Source of the DNA: Costertonia aggregata
GTDB lineage: Bacteria; Bacteroidota; Bacteroidia; Flavobacteriales; Flavobacteriaceae
DNA length: 64,000 bases
NCBI RefSeq assembly: GCF_013402795.1
Contig: NZ_CP058595.1
Coordinates: 3,760,001-3,824,000, forward strand
Direction of reading: 5' to 3'
Shown here piece by piece: positions 56,710 through 64,000 of the stretch. The position numbers were made by a program, and so were the translations under genes. Under the pieces are notes generated by a model that did no database searches, was not told where the DNA came from, and saw only the letters and a program-made list of their open reading frames with translations. Each line of letters starts with the position of its first letter. The stretch's first letter is position 1.

Positions 56710-57063
56710 TTAACCTTCGGGGTGCATAAAGGCCTGTTTTTCCAAAAGTTCTTCTTCGGTCTCCACAATATCCTCGTCAGGTACACAACAATCTACCGGA
56801 CACACCGCTGCACATTGTGGTTCTTCATGAAAACCCATACATTCCGTACACTTATCGGGAGAGATGTAATAAATCTCATCGCTTATCGGCTCTTGTACCT
56901 CGTCTGCATTTACGGCCTTTCCACTTGGCAAGACGACCTCTCCATTAAGAGACGTACCATCGCTATATCGCCATTCATCCGCACCTTCATAAATTGCCGT
57001 ATTGGGGCATTCAGGTTCGCATGCACCGCAATTTATACATTCATCTGTTATAATTATAGCCAT
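56710..57063 (-). CDS. 2[4Fe-4S] ferredoxin
   Basis: A 117-residue ferredoxin with two Cys motifs: [13 protein letters not shown] (first C-x2-C-x2-C-x3-C) and [21 protein letters not shown] (second, with an insertion between the second and third Cys as in YfhL/Alvin-type ferredoxins). The spacer of about 45 residues between them is longer than usual. The C-terminus is acidic ([14 protein letters not shown]). It is divergent from the LuxC-like acyl-CoA reductase and could supply it with electrons, though that enzyme normally uses NADPH. Confidence 0.92.
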   Translation of the reverse strand: MAIIITDECINCGACEPECPNTAIYEGADEWRYSDGTSLNGEVVLPSGKAVNADEVQEPISDEIYYISPDKCTECMGFHEEPQCAAVCPVDCCVPDEDIVETEEELLEKQAFMHPEG

Positions 57064-57151
57064 AATTTTTCTTTTTTACCAAACCCTTTCAACAGGCATA
57101 CAACTCATGCGAAGAGAATAGCATCAATAACAATTTTTAATAGAGTATTAC

Positions 57152-57159
57152 TACTTTTG
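57152..57159 (+). promoter_or_regulatory. -7 element upstream of the acyl-CoA reductase
   Basis: TACTTTTG matches the Bacteroidota -7 consensus exactly, 38 bp before the ATG at 57198. No good -33 TTTG is seen at the right distance. Confidence 0.45.
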
Positions 57160-57197
57160 CATAAAGTTAGTGCCTAACACAATTTTCTGCAAATATA

Positions 57198-58259
57198 ATG
57201 AGTGACTTAAAGTCAAGAGTAAAAGCTTTTGTTAAACTTGGTGATTTCCTCGGTAAATTTTGTGAATATGCCGATGGGGTAAATCCAAAGCAAGACGCCT
57301 TATCAACCTTTTTTATGGAATTGGATGAGGTAATCACGCTTTCAGGACATAAGAACGGTTGGTTTACCAAAGAAAACATCTTACACAGCCTCAAAAGTTG
57401 GAGCATTGTGCTTACCGATAACAATATGACTGATTGGCTGGATAATTATACTATTGAAGTCAATAAGGAAAAAACCATAGCAATCATTATGGCCGGTAAC
57501 ATTCCTATGGTAGGTTTTCACGATATATTGTCCGTTTTGGTTACAGGAAACAAGGCCCTGGTGAAACTGTCTTCCAATGATACTGTTTTGCTTCCCTTCA
57601 TGTTGAAGTATTTAACTAAAATGGACACCTATTTTAAAGACAAGCTTATGTTTACGGATGAAAAATTGACAGAGTATGATGCGGTCATAGCCACGGGCAG
57701 CGACAACACGGCAAGGTATTTTGAATATTATTTTGGGAAAAAGCCTAATATCATCCGAAAAAACAGGAATTCGGTCGCAGTATTGACGGGCGAAGAAACC
57801 ATGGAACAGCTTGAGGCCTTGGGCGAGGATATATTTAGATATTATGGTTTGGGCTGTAGAAGTGTTTCCAAGCTTTTTGTTCCAAAAGGTTATGATTTTG
57901 AACTGTTCTTTACGTCAATTTACAAATACAATACCATAATAAATCAACCCAAATACGCCAACAATTACGATTACAACAAGGCGGTGTATTTAATGAGTGA
58001 ATTTAAACTCTTGGACAATGGTTTTTTAATGTTGAAAGAAGACGAGAGCTACTCCTCACCTATTGCGAGTCTGTTTTACGAAGAATATACGTCCTTGGAC
58101 ATATTGAAAAATAAGCTCAAGCATGATGCGGAAAAATTGCAATGTATAGTATCAAAGGGTGTTTCTGAAAATGAAATCGATTTTGGGAAAACACAGTCCC
58201 CCGCTCTATCGGATTATGCCGATGGTGTGGATACTGTTGAATTCTTGTTGAAAATATAA
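57198..58259 (+). CDS. LuxC-like acyl-CoA reductase
   Basis: A 353-residue protein of the acyl-CoA reductase (LuxC) family, aldehyde-dehydrogenase fold. AIIMAGNIPMVGFHDILSVL and VTGNKALVKLSSNDTVLLPF form the cofactor-binding part; the likely catalytic Cys is in GLGCRSVSKLFVP. LuxC converts acyl chains to aldehydes; no luxD, luxE or luciferase genes are here, so the product is unknown. It runs with serC and a serA-like gene downstream and a divergent ferredoxin upstream, a neighbourhood common in this family. Confidence 0.87.
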   Translation: MSDLKSRVKAFVKLGDFLGKFCEYADGVNPKQDALSTFFMELDEVITLSGHKNGWFTKENILHSLKSWSIVLTDNNMTDWLDNYTIEVNKEKTIAIIMAGNIPMVGFHDILSVLVTGNKALVKLSSNDTVLLPFMLKYLTKMDTYFKDKLMFTDEKLTEYDAVIATGSDNTARYFEYYFGKKPNIIRKNRNSVAVLTGEETMEQLEALGEDIFRYYGLGCRSVSKLFVPKGYDFELFFTSIYKYNTIINQPKYANNYDYNKAVYLMSEFKLLDNGFLMLKEDESYSSPIASLFYEEYTSLDILKNKLKHDAEKLQCIVSKGVSENEIDFGKTQSPALSDYADGVDTVEFLLKI

Positions 58260-58349
58260 CGGAATTAGATGTTTGCGCCCCCCTTTTTTTGATTCATTTT
58301 TAAGACCTTTACCAACTATTTGAGAAAATTATTGAACAATCTATTACAT

Positions 58350-59414
58350 ATGAAAAAACACAACTTTAGTGCAGGACCTTGCATATTGCCCCAAGAAGTA
58401 ATGCAAAAGGCATCCGAAGCCATATTGGATTTTAACGGTCTAGGATTGTCACTTATTGAAATTTCTCACCGAAGCAAGGACTTCGTAGAAGTAATGGATA
58501 CTGTCAGGTCATTGGCCTTAGAACTTTTGGGTTTGGAAGGTAAGGGTTACGAAGCCTTATTTTTACACGGTGGCGCCAGCTTGGAATTTTTAATGGTGGC
58601 CTACAATCTACTGGAGAACAAAGCAGGCTACTTGAACACGGGAACTTGGAGCGATAAGGCCATAAAGGAAGCCAAGTTATTTGGAGAGGTAGTAGAGGTA
58701 GGTTCCTCAAAGGACAAGAATTTTAATTACATACCCAAAGGATATGTTGTTCCGAAAGATCTGGACTATCTGCATTTAACTTCCAACAATACTATTTTCG
58801 GAACGCAAATAAAAGAGTTTCCAAAAACGGATTGCCCTTTGGTCTGCGATATGAGTTCCGATATTTTTTCACGCCAACTAGATTTTTCCCAATTTGATTT
58901 AATATATGCTGGCGCACAGAAAAACATGGGCCCGGCAGGCACTACTTTAGTCGTGGTCAAGGAAGACATCCTGGGGAGGGTCTCGCGACAAATCCCATCA
59001 ATGATGGATTATAAAGTGCATATCGCCAAAGATAGCATGTTCAATACACCCACCGTATTTTCGGTTTATGTTTCTATGCTTACTTTGCAATGGTTAAAAG
59101 ATTTGGGGGGCATAGCGGCAATCGAAGAAATAAACGAGAAAAAAGCGAACCTTTTATATTCGGAAATCGAATTGAACCCACTATTCACTGGTTTTGCCAA
59201 AAAAGAAGACCGCTCCTTAATGAATGCTACTTTTAATTTGGCCGACGAGTCATTGACAGAGGTATTTGACACCATGTGGAAAGAGGCAGGCATCAACGGA
59301 CTCAACGGTCATCGTTCAGTTGGGGGGTACAGAGCATCTATGTACAATGCCCTTTCTTTGGAAAGTGTAGGTATATTGGTAGATGTCATGAGTGATCTTG
59401 AACGAAAAGGATAG
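58350..59414 (+). CDS. serC: phosphoserine aminotransferase
   Basis: A 354-residue class V PLP aminotransferase of serine synthesis. HNFSAGPCILPQEVMQKASE is the N-terminal signature; the PLP Lys is in IYAGAQKNMGPAGTT; GHRSVGGYRASMYNA is the C-terminal phosphate-binding block. Start ATG at 58350; an upstream TTG in frame is unlikely. It lies 90 bp after the acyl-CoA reductase. Confidence 0.95.
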   Translation: MKKHNFSAGPCILPQEVMQKASEAILDFNGLGLSLIEISHRSKDFVEVMDTVRSLALELLGLEGKGYEALFLHGGASLEFLMVAYNLLENKAGYLNTGTWSDKAIKEAKLFGEVVEVGSSKDKNFNYIPKGYVVPKDLDYLHLTSNNTIFGTQIKEFPKTDCPLVCDMSSDIFSRQLDFSQFDLIYAGAQKNMGPAGTTLVVVKEDILGRVSRQIPSMMDYKVHIAKDSMFNTPTVFSVYVSMLTLQWLKDLGGIAAIEEINEKKANLLYSEIELNPLFTGFAKKEDRSLMNATFNLADESLTEVFDTMWKEAGINGLNGHRSVGGYRASMYNALSLESVGILVDVMSDLERKG

Positions 59415-59478
59415 TCTTTTCACCCTAATATCTCAAAAAAATGTATACTATTCATTCAACATTTAAATTCTAAATTAC

Positions 59479-60429
59479 ATGCGAATACTCGCTAATGATG
59501 GCATATCGCAATCCGGTATTTCGGCCTTGGAAAAAGCAGGTTTTGAAATTAATACCACAACCGTAGCACAGGCACAGCTTATTGCATATATCAAAGCGCA
59601 TAAAATAGAAGTTCTGTTGGTGCGAAGTGCAACGCAAGTAGGTAAAGATGTTATCGACAATTGCCCCACGTTAAAGCTAATTGGCCGAGGTGGGGTGGGA
59701 ATGGATAATATTGATGTAAAACATGCCCAAGAAAAAGGACTACATGTTATAAATACTCCCGATGCATCATCAGAGTCGGTCGCGGAACTTGTATTTGCAC
59801 ATTTGTATGGCGGGGTACGATTTTTATATGACGCCAATAGAAACATGCCTTTAGATGGTGATAGCAAGTTTAAGCAATTAAAAAAATCTTATGCTTCTGG
59901 CACAGAATTAAGAGGAAAGACCTTGGGCATCATTGGTTTTGGAAAGATAGGTCGCGCTACGGCCAAGATTGCTTTGGGGGTTGGCATGAACGTCAAGTAT
60001 CACGATCCCACGACCGATAATGCTACCGTTGATTTATCCTTTTATGACGGACAATCGATTAGCTTCAATTTAAAAAATTCCAATAAAGAAGCTGTTTTGA
60101 AAGAATCTGATTTCATTACGGTTCATGTGCCGGCACAAAAAGAATACGTTATTGGAAAAAAAGAATTGGAACTTATAAAAAATGGTGCTGGAATCATAAA
60201 CGCCGCACGAGGGGGTGCAATTGATGAAGTTGCCCTAGTAGATGTCTTGGAAAAGGGTAAATTGTCTTTTGCGGGTCTAGATGTATTTGAGTCGGAACCC
60301 AATCCGGAAATTAAAATTTTGATGCATCCCAACATTTCTCTGTCACCCCATATTGGTGCAGCTACAAAAGAAGCCCAGGAAAGGATAGGTTTGGAGCTTG
60401 CCCAAAAAATCATTCAATTGTTAAAATAG
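59479..60429 (+). CDS. serA: D-2-hydroxyacid dehydrogenase, likely 3-phosphoglycerate dehydrogenase
   Basis: A 316-residue NAD-dependent dehydrogenase. The nucleotide-binding motif GIIGFGKIGRATAKIALGVG is central; catalytic Arg is in NAARGGAIDE and His in SPHIGAATKEAQ. There is no C-terminal ACT domain, so serine feedback through ACT is not expected. The position directly after serC makes phosphoglycerate dehydrogenase the likely activity; other hydroxyacid substrates cannot be excluded. Confidence 0.87.
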   Translation: MRILANDGISQSGISALEKAGFEINTTTVAQAQLIAYIKAHKIEVLLVRSATQVGKDVIDNCPTLKLIGRGGVGMDNIDVKHAQEKGLHVINTPDASSESVAELVFAHLYGGVRFLYDANRNMPLDGDSKFKQLKKSYASGTELRGKTLGIIGFGKIGRATAKIALGVGMNVKYHDPTTDNATVDLSFYDGQSISFNLKNSNKEAVLKESDFITVHVPAQKEYVIGKKELELIKNGAGIINAARGGAIDEVALVDVLEKGKLSFAGLDVFESEPNPEIKILMHPNISLSPHIGAATKEAQERIGLELAQKIIQLLK

Positions 60430-60489
60430 CGAATTACACCATATCAATCTTTTTTGTACATTACAAGACTATAACATTAACTATAAGAG

Positions 60490-61125
60490 ATGTCAGGATT
60501 ATTAGATTTATTAAGTAGCCCAATGGGCAAACAACTAATTAGTGGGGTTGCCGGCCAAACGGGGCAATCTACAGATCAAACCGGTAGTGTTCTGAGTATG
60601 GCGCTCCCTGTTTTAATGGGAGCCATGAAAAAAAATGCCGCTACTCCGGAAGGTGCCCAAGGTTTACTAAGCGCATTGTCCAACAACAAGCATGATGGTA
60701 GCATTCTTGATAACCTAGGCGGCCTGTTCGGTGGTGGTGTAGACGATTCGGTCTTGAACGATGGCGCAGGTATTTTGGGTCATGTTTTGGGCAACAAGCA
60801 ACCTCAGGTCGAAAACGCCCTTAGTAGCAAATCGGGTATGGATGCCGGTACTATCTCTACCATCTTAAAAGTTGCGGCACCTATTTTATTAGGCTATTTG
60901 GGAAAACAGACCCGCCAGCAAAATGTTACCGATTCCAATGGAATAGGAGATGTATTGGGTGGATTGATGGGAGGTGGTAAAACGGCCCATAAACAACAAT
61001 CACTCATTGAGTCTTTTTTGGATTCTGACGGTGACGGAAGTATTTTGGATGATGTAGCTTCTATGGCGTTAGGAGGTAAAAAAGGAGGTATTGGGGGCCT
61101 CTTAGGGGGACTATTTGGCAAATAA
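60490..61125 (+). CDS. DUF937 family protein
   Basis: A 211-residue Gly/Leu/Ser-rich protein of the DUF937/YidB-like family. It has an N-terminal MSGLLDLLSSPMGKQLISGV, repeated Gly-Leu-Leu-Gly segments, LLGYLGKQTRQQ in the middle and a C-terminal SDGDGSILDDVASMAL calcium-loop-like motif then GGLLGGLFGK. Function unknown. It has its own terminator, 26 bp after the stop. Confidence 0.88.
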   Translation: MSGLLDLLSSPMGKQLISGVAGQTGQSTDQTGSVLSMALPVLMGAMKKNAATPEGAQGLLSALSNNKHDGSILDNLGGLFGGGVDDSVLNDGAGILGHVLGNKQPQVENALSSKSGMDAGTISTILKVAAPILLGYLGKQTRQQNVTDSNGIGDVLGGLMGGGKTAHKQQSLIESFLDSDGDGSILDDVASMALGGKKGGIGGLLGGLFGK

Positions 61126-61150
61126 TATCCCAAGGAAAATTAATTTCATA

Positions 61151-61180
61151 AGCCATTTGACACAACCAAATGGCTTTTTT
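61151..61180 (+). terminator. terminator of the DUF937 gene
   Basis: Perfect 9-bp stem AGCCATTTG/CAAATGGCT with an intervening ACACAAC loop, followed by TTTTTT. The next gene begins only 9 bp later at 61189. Confidence 0.85.
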
Positions 61181-61188
61181 CGTATCTT

Positions 61189-61683
61189 ATGTTCATGAAA
61201 AAGAGACTAATTAAATTCGCTTTGTTCTTTGGAACAATTATTACCATTGCATCTAGTTGTGGCTCTACAAAAGAAAAGGTAAAACCAGATGAAGTGAAAA
61301 CCGATGAAATCACTTTAAGCGATGAGGAGAAAAAAGCTTTCGAGCAAGTAGAAGGGGATACCATTGTTATTGCAAATGATGAAACCGAATATGAAATAAT
61401 CATTATTGACCCAGGTTTTTTTAATTGGTTGAACAGTATAGCAAGACCGGAGGGTTATTACTCCCAAACCTTTTTGGAGAATAGAAATCAAATTCTGGTA
61501 ATCAATTGGAACCAAAGAGTGCTACAGCCTAGTAGATATGACCCCAACCTTTATTTACAACAAATAGATTATCAACCTGATATTGATTACGGGTATGAAG
61601 TAAATTATAAGCTGTACAATTATTTTATTTTCTTTCAAAGAAAATATAATCAACGCTTAGGGCCTTTTGTACCCCGCATTTAA
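61189..61683 (+). CDS. lipoprotein, DUF6146-like
   Basis: A 164-residue protein with a lipobox (TIASSC, Cys about 24) after a basic N-terminus. An acidic linker is followed by a domain containing YEIIIIDPGFFNWL and SQTFLENRNQILVINWNQRV, ending in a Tyr-rich stretch. This matches what I recall of the DUF6146 family found in Bacteroidota. Start ATG at 61189 or the second Met at 61195. A promoter for the following gene overlaps its 3' end. Confidence 0.75.
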   Translation: MFMKKRLIKFALFFGTIITIASSCGSTKEKVKPDEVKTDEITLSDEEKKAFEQVEGDTIVIANDETEYEIIIIDPGFFNWLNSIARPEGYYSQTFLENRNQILVINWNQRVLQPSRYDPNLYLQQIDYQPDIDYGYEVNYKLYNYFIFFQRKYNQRLGPFVPRI

Positions 61684-61695
61684 CCTTTATATTTG
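61666..61695 (+). promoter_or_regulatory. promoter of the DUF6787-like gene, with palindrome at the start site
   Basis: TTTG at 61666-61669 and TATATTTG at 61688-61695, spaced 18 nt, match the Bacteroidota consensus. Directly after it a perfect 14-bp palindrome, AGCGAAATTTCGCT (61698-61711), abuts the ATG at 61712. The transcript leader would be about 10 nt or less. Confidence 0.75.
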
Positions 61696-61711
61696 TCAGC
61701 GAAATTTCGCT

Positions 61712-62029
61712 ATGAAAAAATTGAAGGAAAGGTGGGAAATCACCTCAAACTTACAGTTAATCATAATATTCATTGTTTTTGCCATCACGGGTAGCTCATC
61801 TGTGTATGTTGCCAAACCATTTCTGGTTTGGATAGGTTTACAAAAAGAGGTTTTCCCAACTACATGGTGGGGGACTGCCTTGTATTGGTTATTACGCATT
61901 TTATTGATTTTTCCGTTCTATCAAATTCTATTGGTGCTGTATGGCTGGCTATTTGGTCAGTTTAAATTCTTTTGGAATTTTGAAAAAAAGATGCTCAACC
62001 GCATGGGATTGGGATTTTTATTAAAATAA
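61712..62029 (+). CDS. small membrane protein, DUF6787-like
   Basis: A 105-residue protein with two membrane segments (about 14-35 and 53-80). N-terminus MKKLKERWEITSNLQLIIIF, a loop LVWIGLQKEVFPTTWWGTAL, and a C-terminal FKFFWNFEKKMLNRMGLGFL. It fits what I recall of the DUF6787 family of Bacteroidota. Start ATG at 61712, because the promoter at 61666-61695 lies downstream of the earlier in-frame ATG at 61667. Confidence 0.75.
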   Translation: MKKLKERWEITSNLQLIIIFIVFAITGSSSVYVAKPFLVWIGLQKEVFPTTWWGTALYWLLRILLIFPFYQILLVLYGWLFGQFKFFWNFEKKMLNRMGLGFLLK

Positions 62030-62068
62030 TTATAATTTTTTTAACAGAGCAAATACTATGTATAGTAG

Positions 62069-62076
62069 TAGATTTG
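62069..62076 (+). promoter_or_regulatory. -7 element of the His-rich protein gene
   Basis: TAGATTTG matches the -7 consensus and ends 7 bp before the ATG at 62084, implying an almost leaderless transcript. No TTTG lies at the right distance upstream; only a T-rich run is seen. Confidence 0.45.
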
Positions 62077-62083
62077 TCGTTTA

Positions 62084-62413
62084 ATGGACTATTTTAAGAA
62101 AATCATAGCAACTTTCGTAGCACTTCTTTTAGTGGCCTCTATAGTCATGCCCTCTGTACTGAAGCTTACGCATGCTTTACACGAGCATGCTGTTTCAAAA
62201 TGTGTGGATATAGACAAATTGCATATTCACGAATCTGAATTAGATTGTGATTTTCAAAAATTTAAGCTAACCACACAGTTTTATTTTGCTTTTAAATCTT
62301 ATGATACATTCGTTGCTATTGTTTCAACTAAAATCAATAGTACCCATTATGACTTTTTGAGCGATAACCAAAAACTTCACTTTGCCTTACGCGCTCCCCC
62401 TACCCTAGCCTAA
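62084..62413 (+). CDS. small exported His-rich protein upstream of a TonB receptor
   Basis: A 109-residue protein. An N-terminal hydrophobic segment (about 5-25) acts as signal or anchor. Next comes a region with HALHEHAVSKCVDIDKLHIH, five His and one Cys that could bind a metal, then ESELDCDFQKFKL. Proteins of this form often precede TonB-dependent receptors in Bacteroidota. The receptor gene follows after 60 bp on the same strand. A role in metal handling is an inference. Confidence 0.7.
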   Translation: MDYFKKIIATFVALLLVASIVMPSVLKLTHALHEHAVSKCVDIDKLHIHESELDCDFQKFKLTTQFYFAFKSYDTFVAIVSTKINSTHYDFLSDNQKLHFALRAPPTLA

Positions 62414-62473
62414 TCCCTTCGTTTTGTGACCTTATTGATTGGTCTATTTTGTGCTAAGTAAACTCAAACTTTT

Positions 62474-64000
62474 ATGAGAACAACCGTTATGGTATTGTTC
62501 CTAAGCTTTTTAACAGCTCCTTTGTGGGGGCAAAACTGTAATTCAATTCTACTGGGAGAGGTTGTCGATTTTCATGACAACACTCCTTTGGAAGGTGCAA
62601 CGATTCTTTTGGTAGGTAAAGAAAAAACCGTTTTTACAGGATTCAACGGAAAATTCAGATTCGAAAATCTGTGCGACGGCATATTGGAGCTTGAGGTTTT
62701 TCACCCTGAATGTAAATCTCAATTTATAACTGTTGATATTAAAGGAGATACCTATAAAAAAATAAGTTTGGAACACCATTTGGAGGAATTGGATGAAGTT
62801 AAGGTTATCGGTGATATTACCGCCGATAAGACCAACTCTGCCCTTGAAAAATCCCTAAAACTTAATACTATCGAACAGTACAGTAGTAAAACATTGGGAG
62901 ATGCACTCAGGGAAATCCCAGGGGTTTCATCCCTAAATACTGGAGCGAACATCGTAAAGCCGACCATACATGGTTTAAATGGCAGCAGGGTCGTTATTCT
63001 TAACGATGGTGTACGAATGCAGGATATGGAGTGGGGAGAAGAGCATGCGCCCAATATAGATATCAATGGTTCAGGTTCCATTTCAGTGGTAAAAGGAGCC
63101 GCTGCACTTGAATATGGCGGGGACGCCATTGGTGGGGTTATTCTGGTCGAGTCCCCAAATGTAACGGAAAAAGACACTTTGTACGGAAAAACCATACTTA
63201 ATGGCGTTTCCAATGGTCGAGGGGGTTCTGTTAGTTCGGAACTCATTAAAACCTATGAAAACGGTTGGTTTTTAAACGGTCAAGGTTCTTACAAACTTTT
63301 GGGCGATAGGGAGGCCCCGGATTATGTGCTTTCCAACACGGGAGTATCCGAAATAGGTGCAAAATTAGGCTTTGGAAAACGGTTGTTCAATACAGGCTGG
63401 GATGTAAAATACTCCTATTACAATGCAGAACTTGGGATTCTCAGGGCCTCCCACATAGGTAATGTTGACGACTTGATACGGAGCATAAACAACAATGAAC
63501 CCGAAATAATCGAGCCATTCACGTACAGCATTGATAGTCCAAGACAGGAAGTTACCCATCATATCGGGAGTTTTAATTTTTACAAAAGGTTTCAAGGTGT
63601 CGGAAAATGGACATTACAATATGATTTTCAAAACAACCGAAGATTTGAATATGATGTACGTATAGGTGACGATAGAGATAAACCAGCGATTGACCTTGAG
63701 CTTGTTACCCACACGGTAACAACCGATTTTAAATGGGATTCAAATGCTACATATACCATAAAAGTAGGTGCTATGGGTAGGTATCAGGATAATTTTGCGA
63801 ACCCCGATACCGGTGTACGAAGATTGATTCCCGATTATGAAAAGTATGATCTGGGCAGTTTTGTGATTGCCGATTACAGGCTTAATGACAAATTACTTTT
63901 GGATGCAGGCTTTCGGTATGACTTTAACCGTATTGATGCAAAGAAATTCTATCGAACTTCACGTTGGGAAGAAAGAGGTTACAACATTGAATTTCAAGAA
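62474..64000 (+). CDS. TonB-dependent outer-membrane receptor (partial)
   Basis: The frame starts with ATG at 62474 and is open to the window end (509 codons). A signal peptide (MRTTVMVLFLSFLTAPLWGQ) is followed by a carboxypeptidase-like regulatory domain (about 27-100: DNTPLEGATILLVGKEKT, TGFNGKFRFENLCDG). The plug domain then begins (LGDALREIPGVSSL, IHGLNGSRVVILNDGVRM, VVKGAAALEYGGDAIGG). Beta-barrel strands follow with alternating aromatic residues. No SusD partner is visible, so a metal or metal-chelate substrate is more likely than a glycan, also given the His-rich protein upstream. The C-terminus lies outside the window. Confidence 0.93.
   Translation, partial: MRTTVMVLFLSFLTAPLWGQNCNSILLGEVVDFHDNTPLEGATILLVGKEKTVFTGFNGKFRFENLCDGILELEVFHPECKSQFITVDIKGDTYKKISLEHHLEELDEVKVIGDITADKTNSALEKSLKLNTIEQYSSKTLGDALREIPGVSSLNTGANIVKPTIHGLNGSRVVILNDGVRMQDMEWGEEHAPNIDINGSGSISVVKGAAALEYGGDAIGGVILVESPNVTEKDTLYGKTILNGVSNGRGGSVSSELIKTYENGWFLNGQGSYKLLGDREAPDYVLSNTGVSEIGAKLGFGKRLFNTGWDVKYSYYNAELGILRASHIGNVDDLIRSINNNEPEIIEPFTYSIDSPRQEVTHHIGSFNFYKRFQGVGKWTLQYDFQNNRRFEYDVRIGDDRDKPAIDLELVTHTVTTDFKWDSNATYTIKVGAMGRYQDNFANPDTGVRRLIPDYEKYDLGSFVIADYRLNDKLLLDAGFRYDFNRIDAKKFYRTSRWEERGYNIEFQE

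Overview
The window is a piece of a marine-type Flavobacteriaceae (Bacteroidota) chromosome. The evidence is a fused lpxC/fabZ gene, a PorX-type REC-PglZ regulator of the type IX secretion system, promoters of the Bacteroidota kind (TTTG, about 19 nt, TAnnTTTG), a TonB receptor with an N-terminal carboxypeptidase-like domain, and many family-specific small lipoproteins. It is A+T rich. No rRNA, tRNA, CRISPR array or insertion sequence was seen. Most of it is conserved housekeeping sequence.

Layout. 1-2.8 kb is accessory: three A+T-rich genes in one orientation (a lipoprotein and two membrane proteins), each followed by a large imperfect inverted repeat, with a decayed copy of the 3' end of the neighbouring hydrolase gene embedded among them. 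2.8-9.6 kb holds two paralogous membrane-anchored alpha/beta hydrolases, a secreted protein, dps, corA, truA, a lipoprotein and a membrane protein. 9.7-11.9 kb is an OmpR-type two-component system. 12.0-12.8 kb is a Shedu-like (DUF4263) nuclease candidate, probably anti-phage. 12.9-15.9 kb is a MoxR/chelatase-like AAA+ ATPase, an unknown protein and a VWA protein. DUF1853 and DUF418 genes follow.

18.1-26.0 kb is the histidine operon hisG-D-C-B-H-A-(DinB-like)-F-IE, read leftwards. It is preceded by an unannotated leader peptide with three consecutive His codons and a terminator/antiterminator pair, a complete-looking attenuator. 26.0-37.2 kb holds SPFH, VWA, a 41-residue membrane protein, YbjQ-like, fabG and sucD genes, then the lipid A block lpxD - lpxC/fabZ - lpxA - efp - lpxD paralogue and an HD phosphohydrolase.

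37.4-49.6 kb includes porX-tsaE, alanine dehydrogenase, proline dehydrogenase, aroB, DinB, an Lrp regulator, an M14 peptidase, an XRE regulator and terC. The M14/XRE intergenic region carries four copies of a 12-bp palindrome, one over the XRE start codon. 49.7-57.1 kb has a sterol-desaturase-type protein, topoisomerase IV (parE, parC), ychF and a ferredoxin. 57.2-64.0 kb has a LuxC-like acyl-CoA reductase with serC and a serA-like gene, small DUF genes, and a His-rich small protein followed by a TonB-dependent receptor that runs off the window.

The least ordinary parts are the gene/inverted-repeat modules at the left end, the his attenuator, the Shedu-like gene and the XRE operator array.
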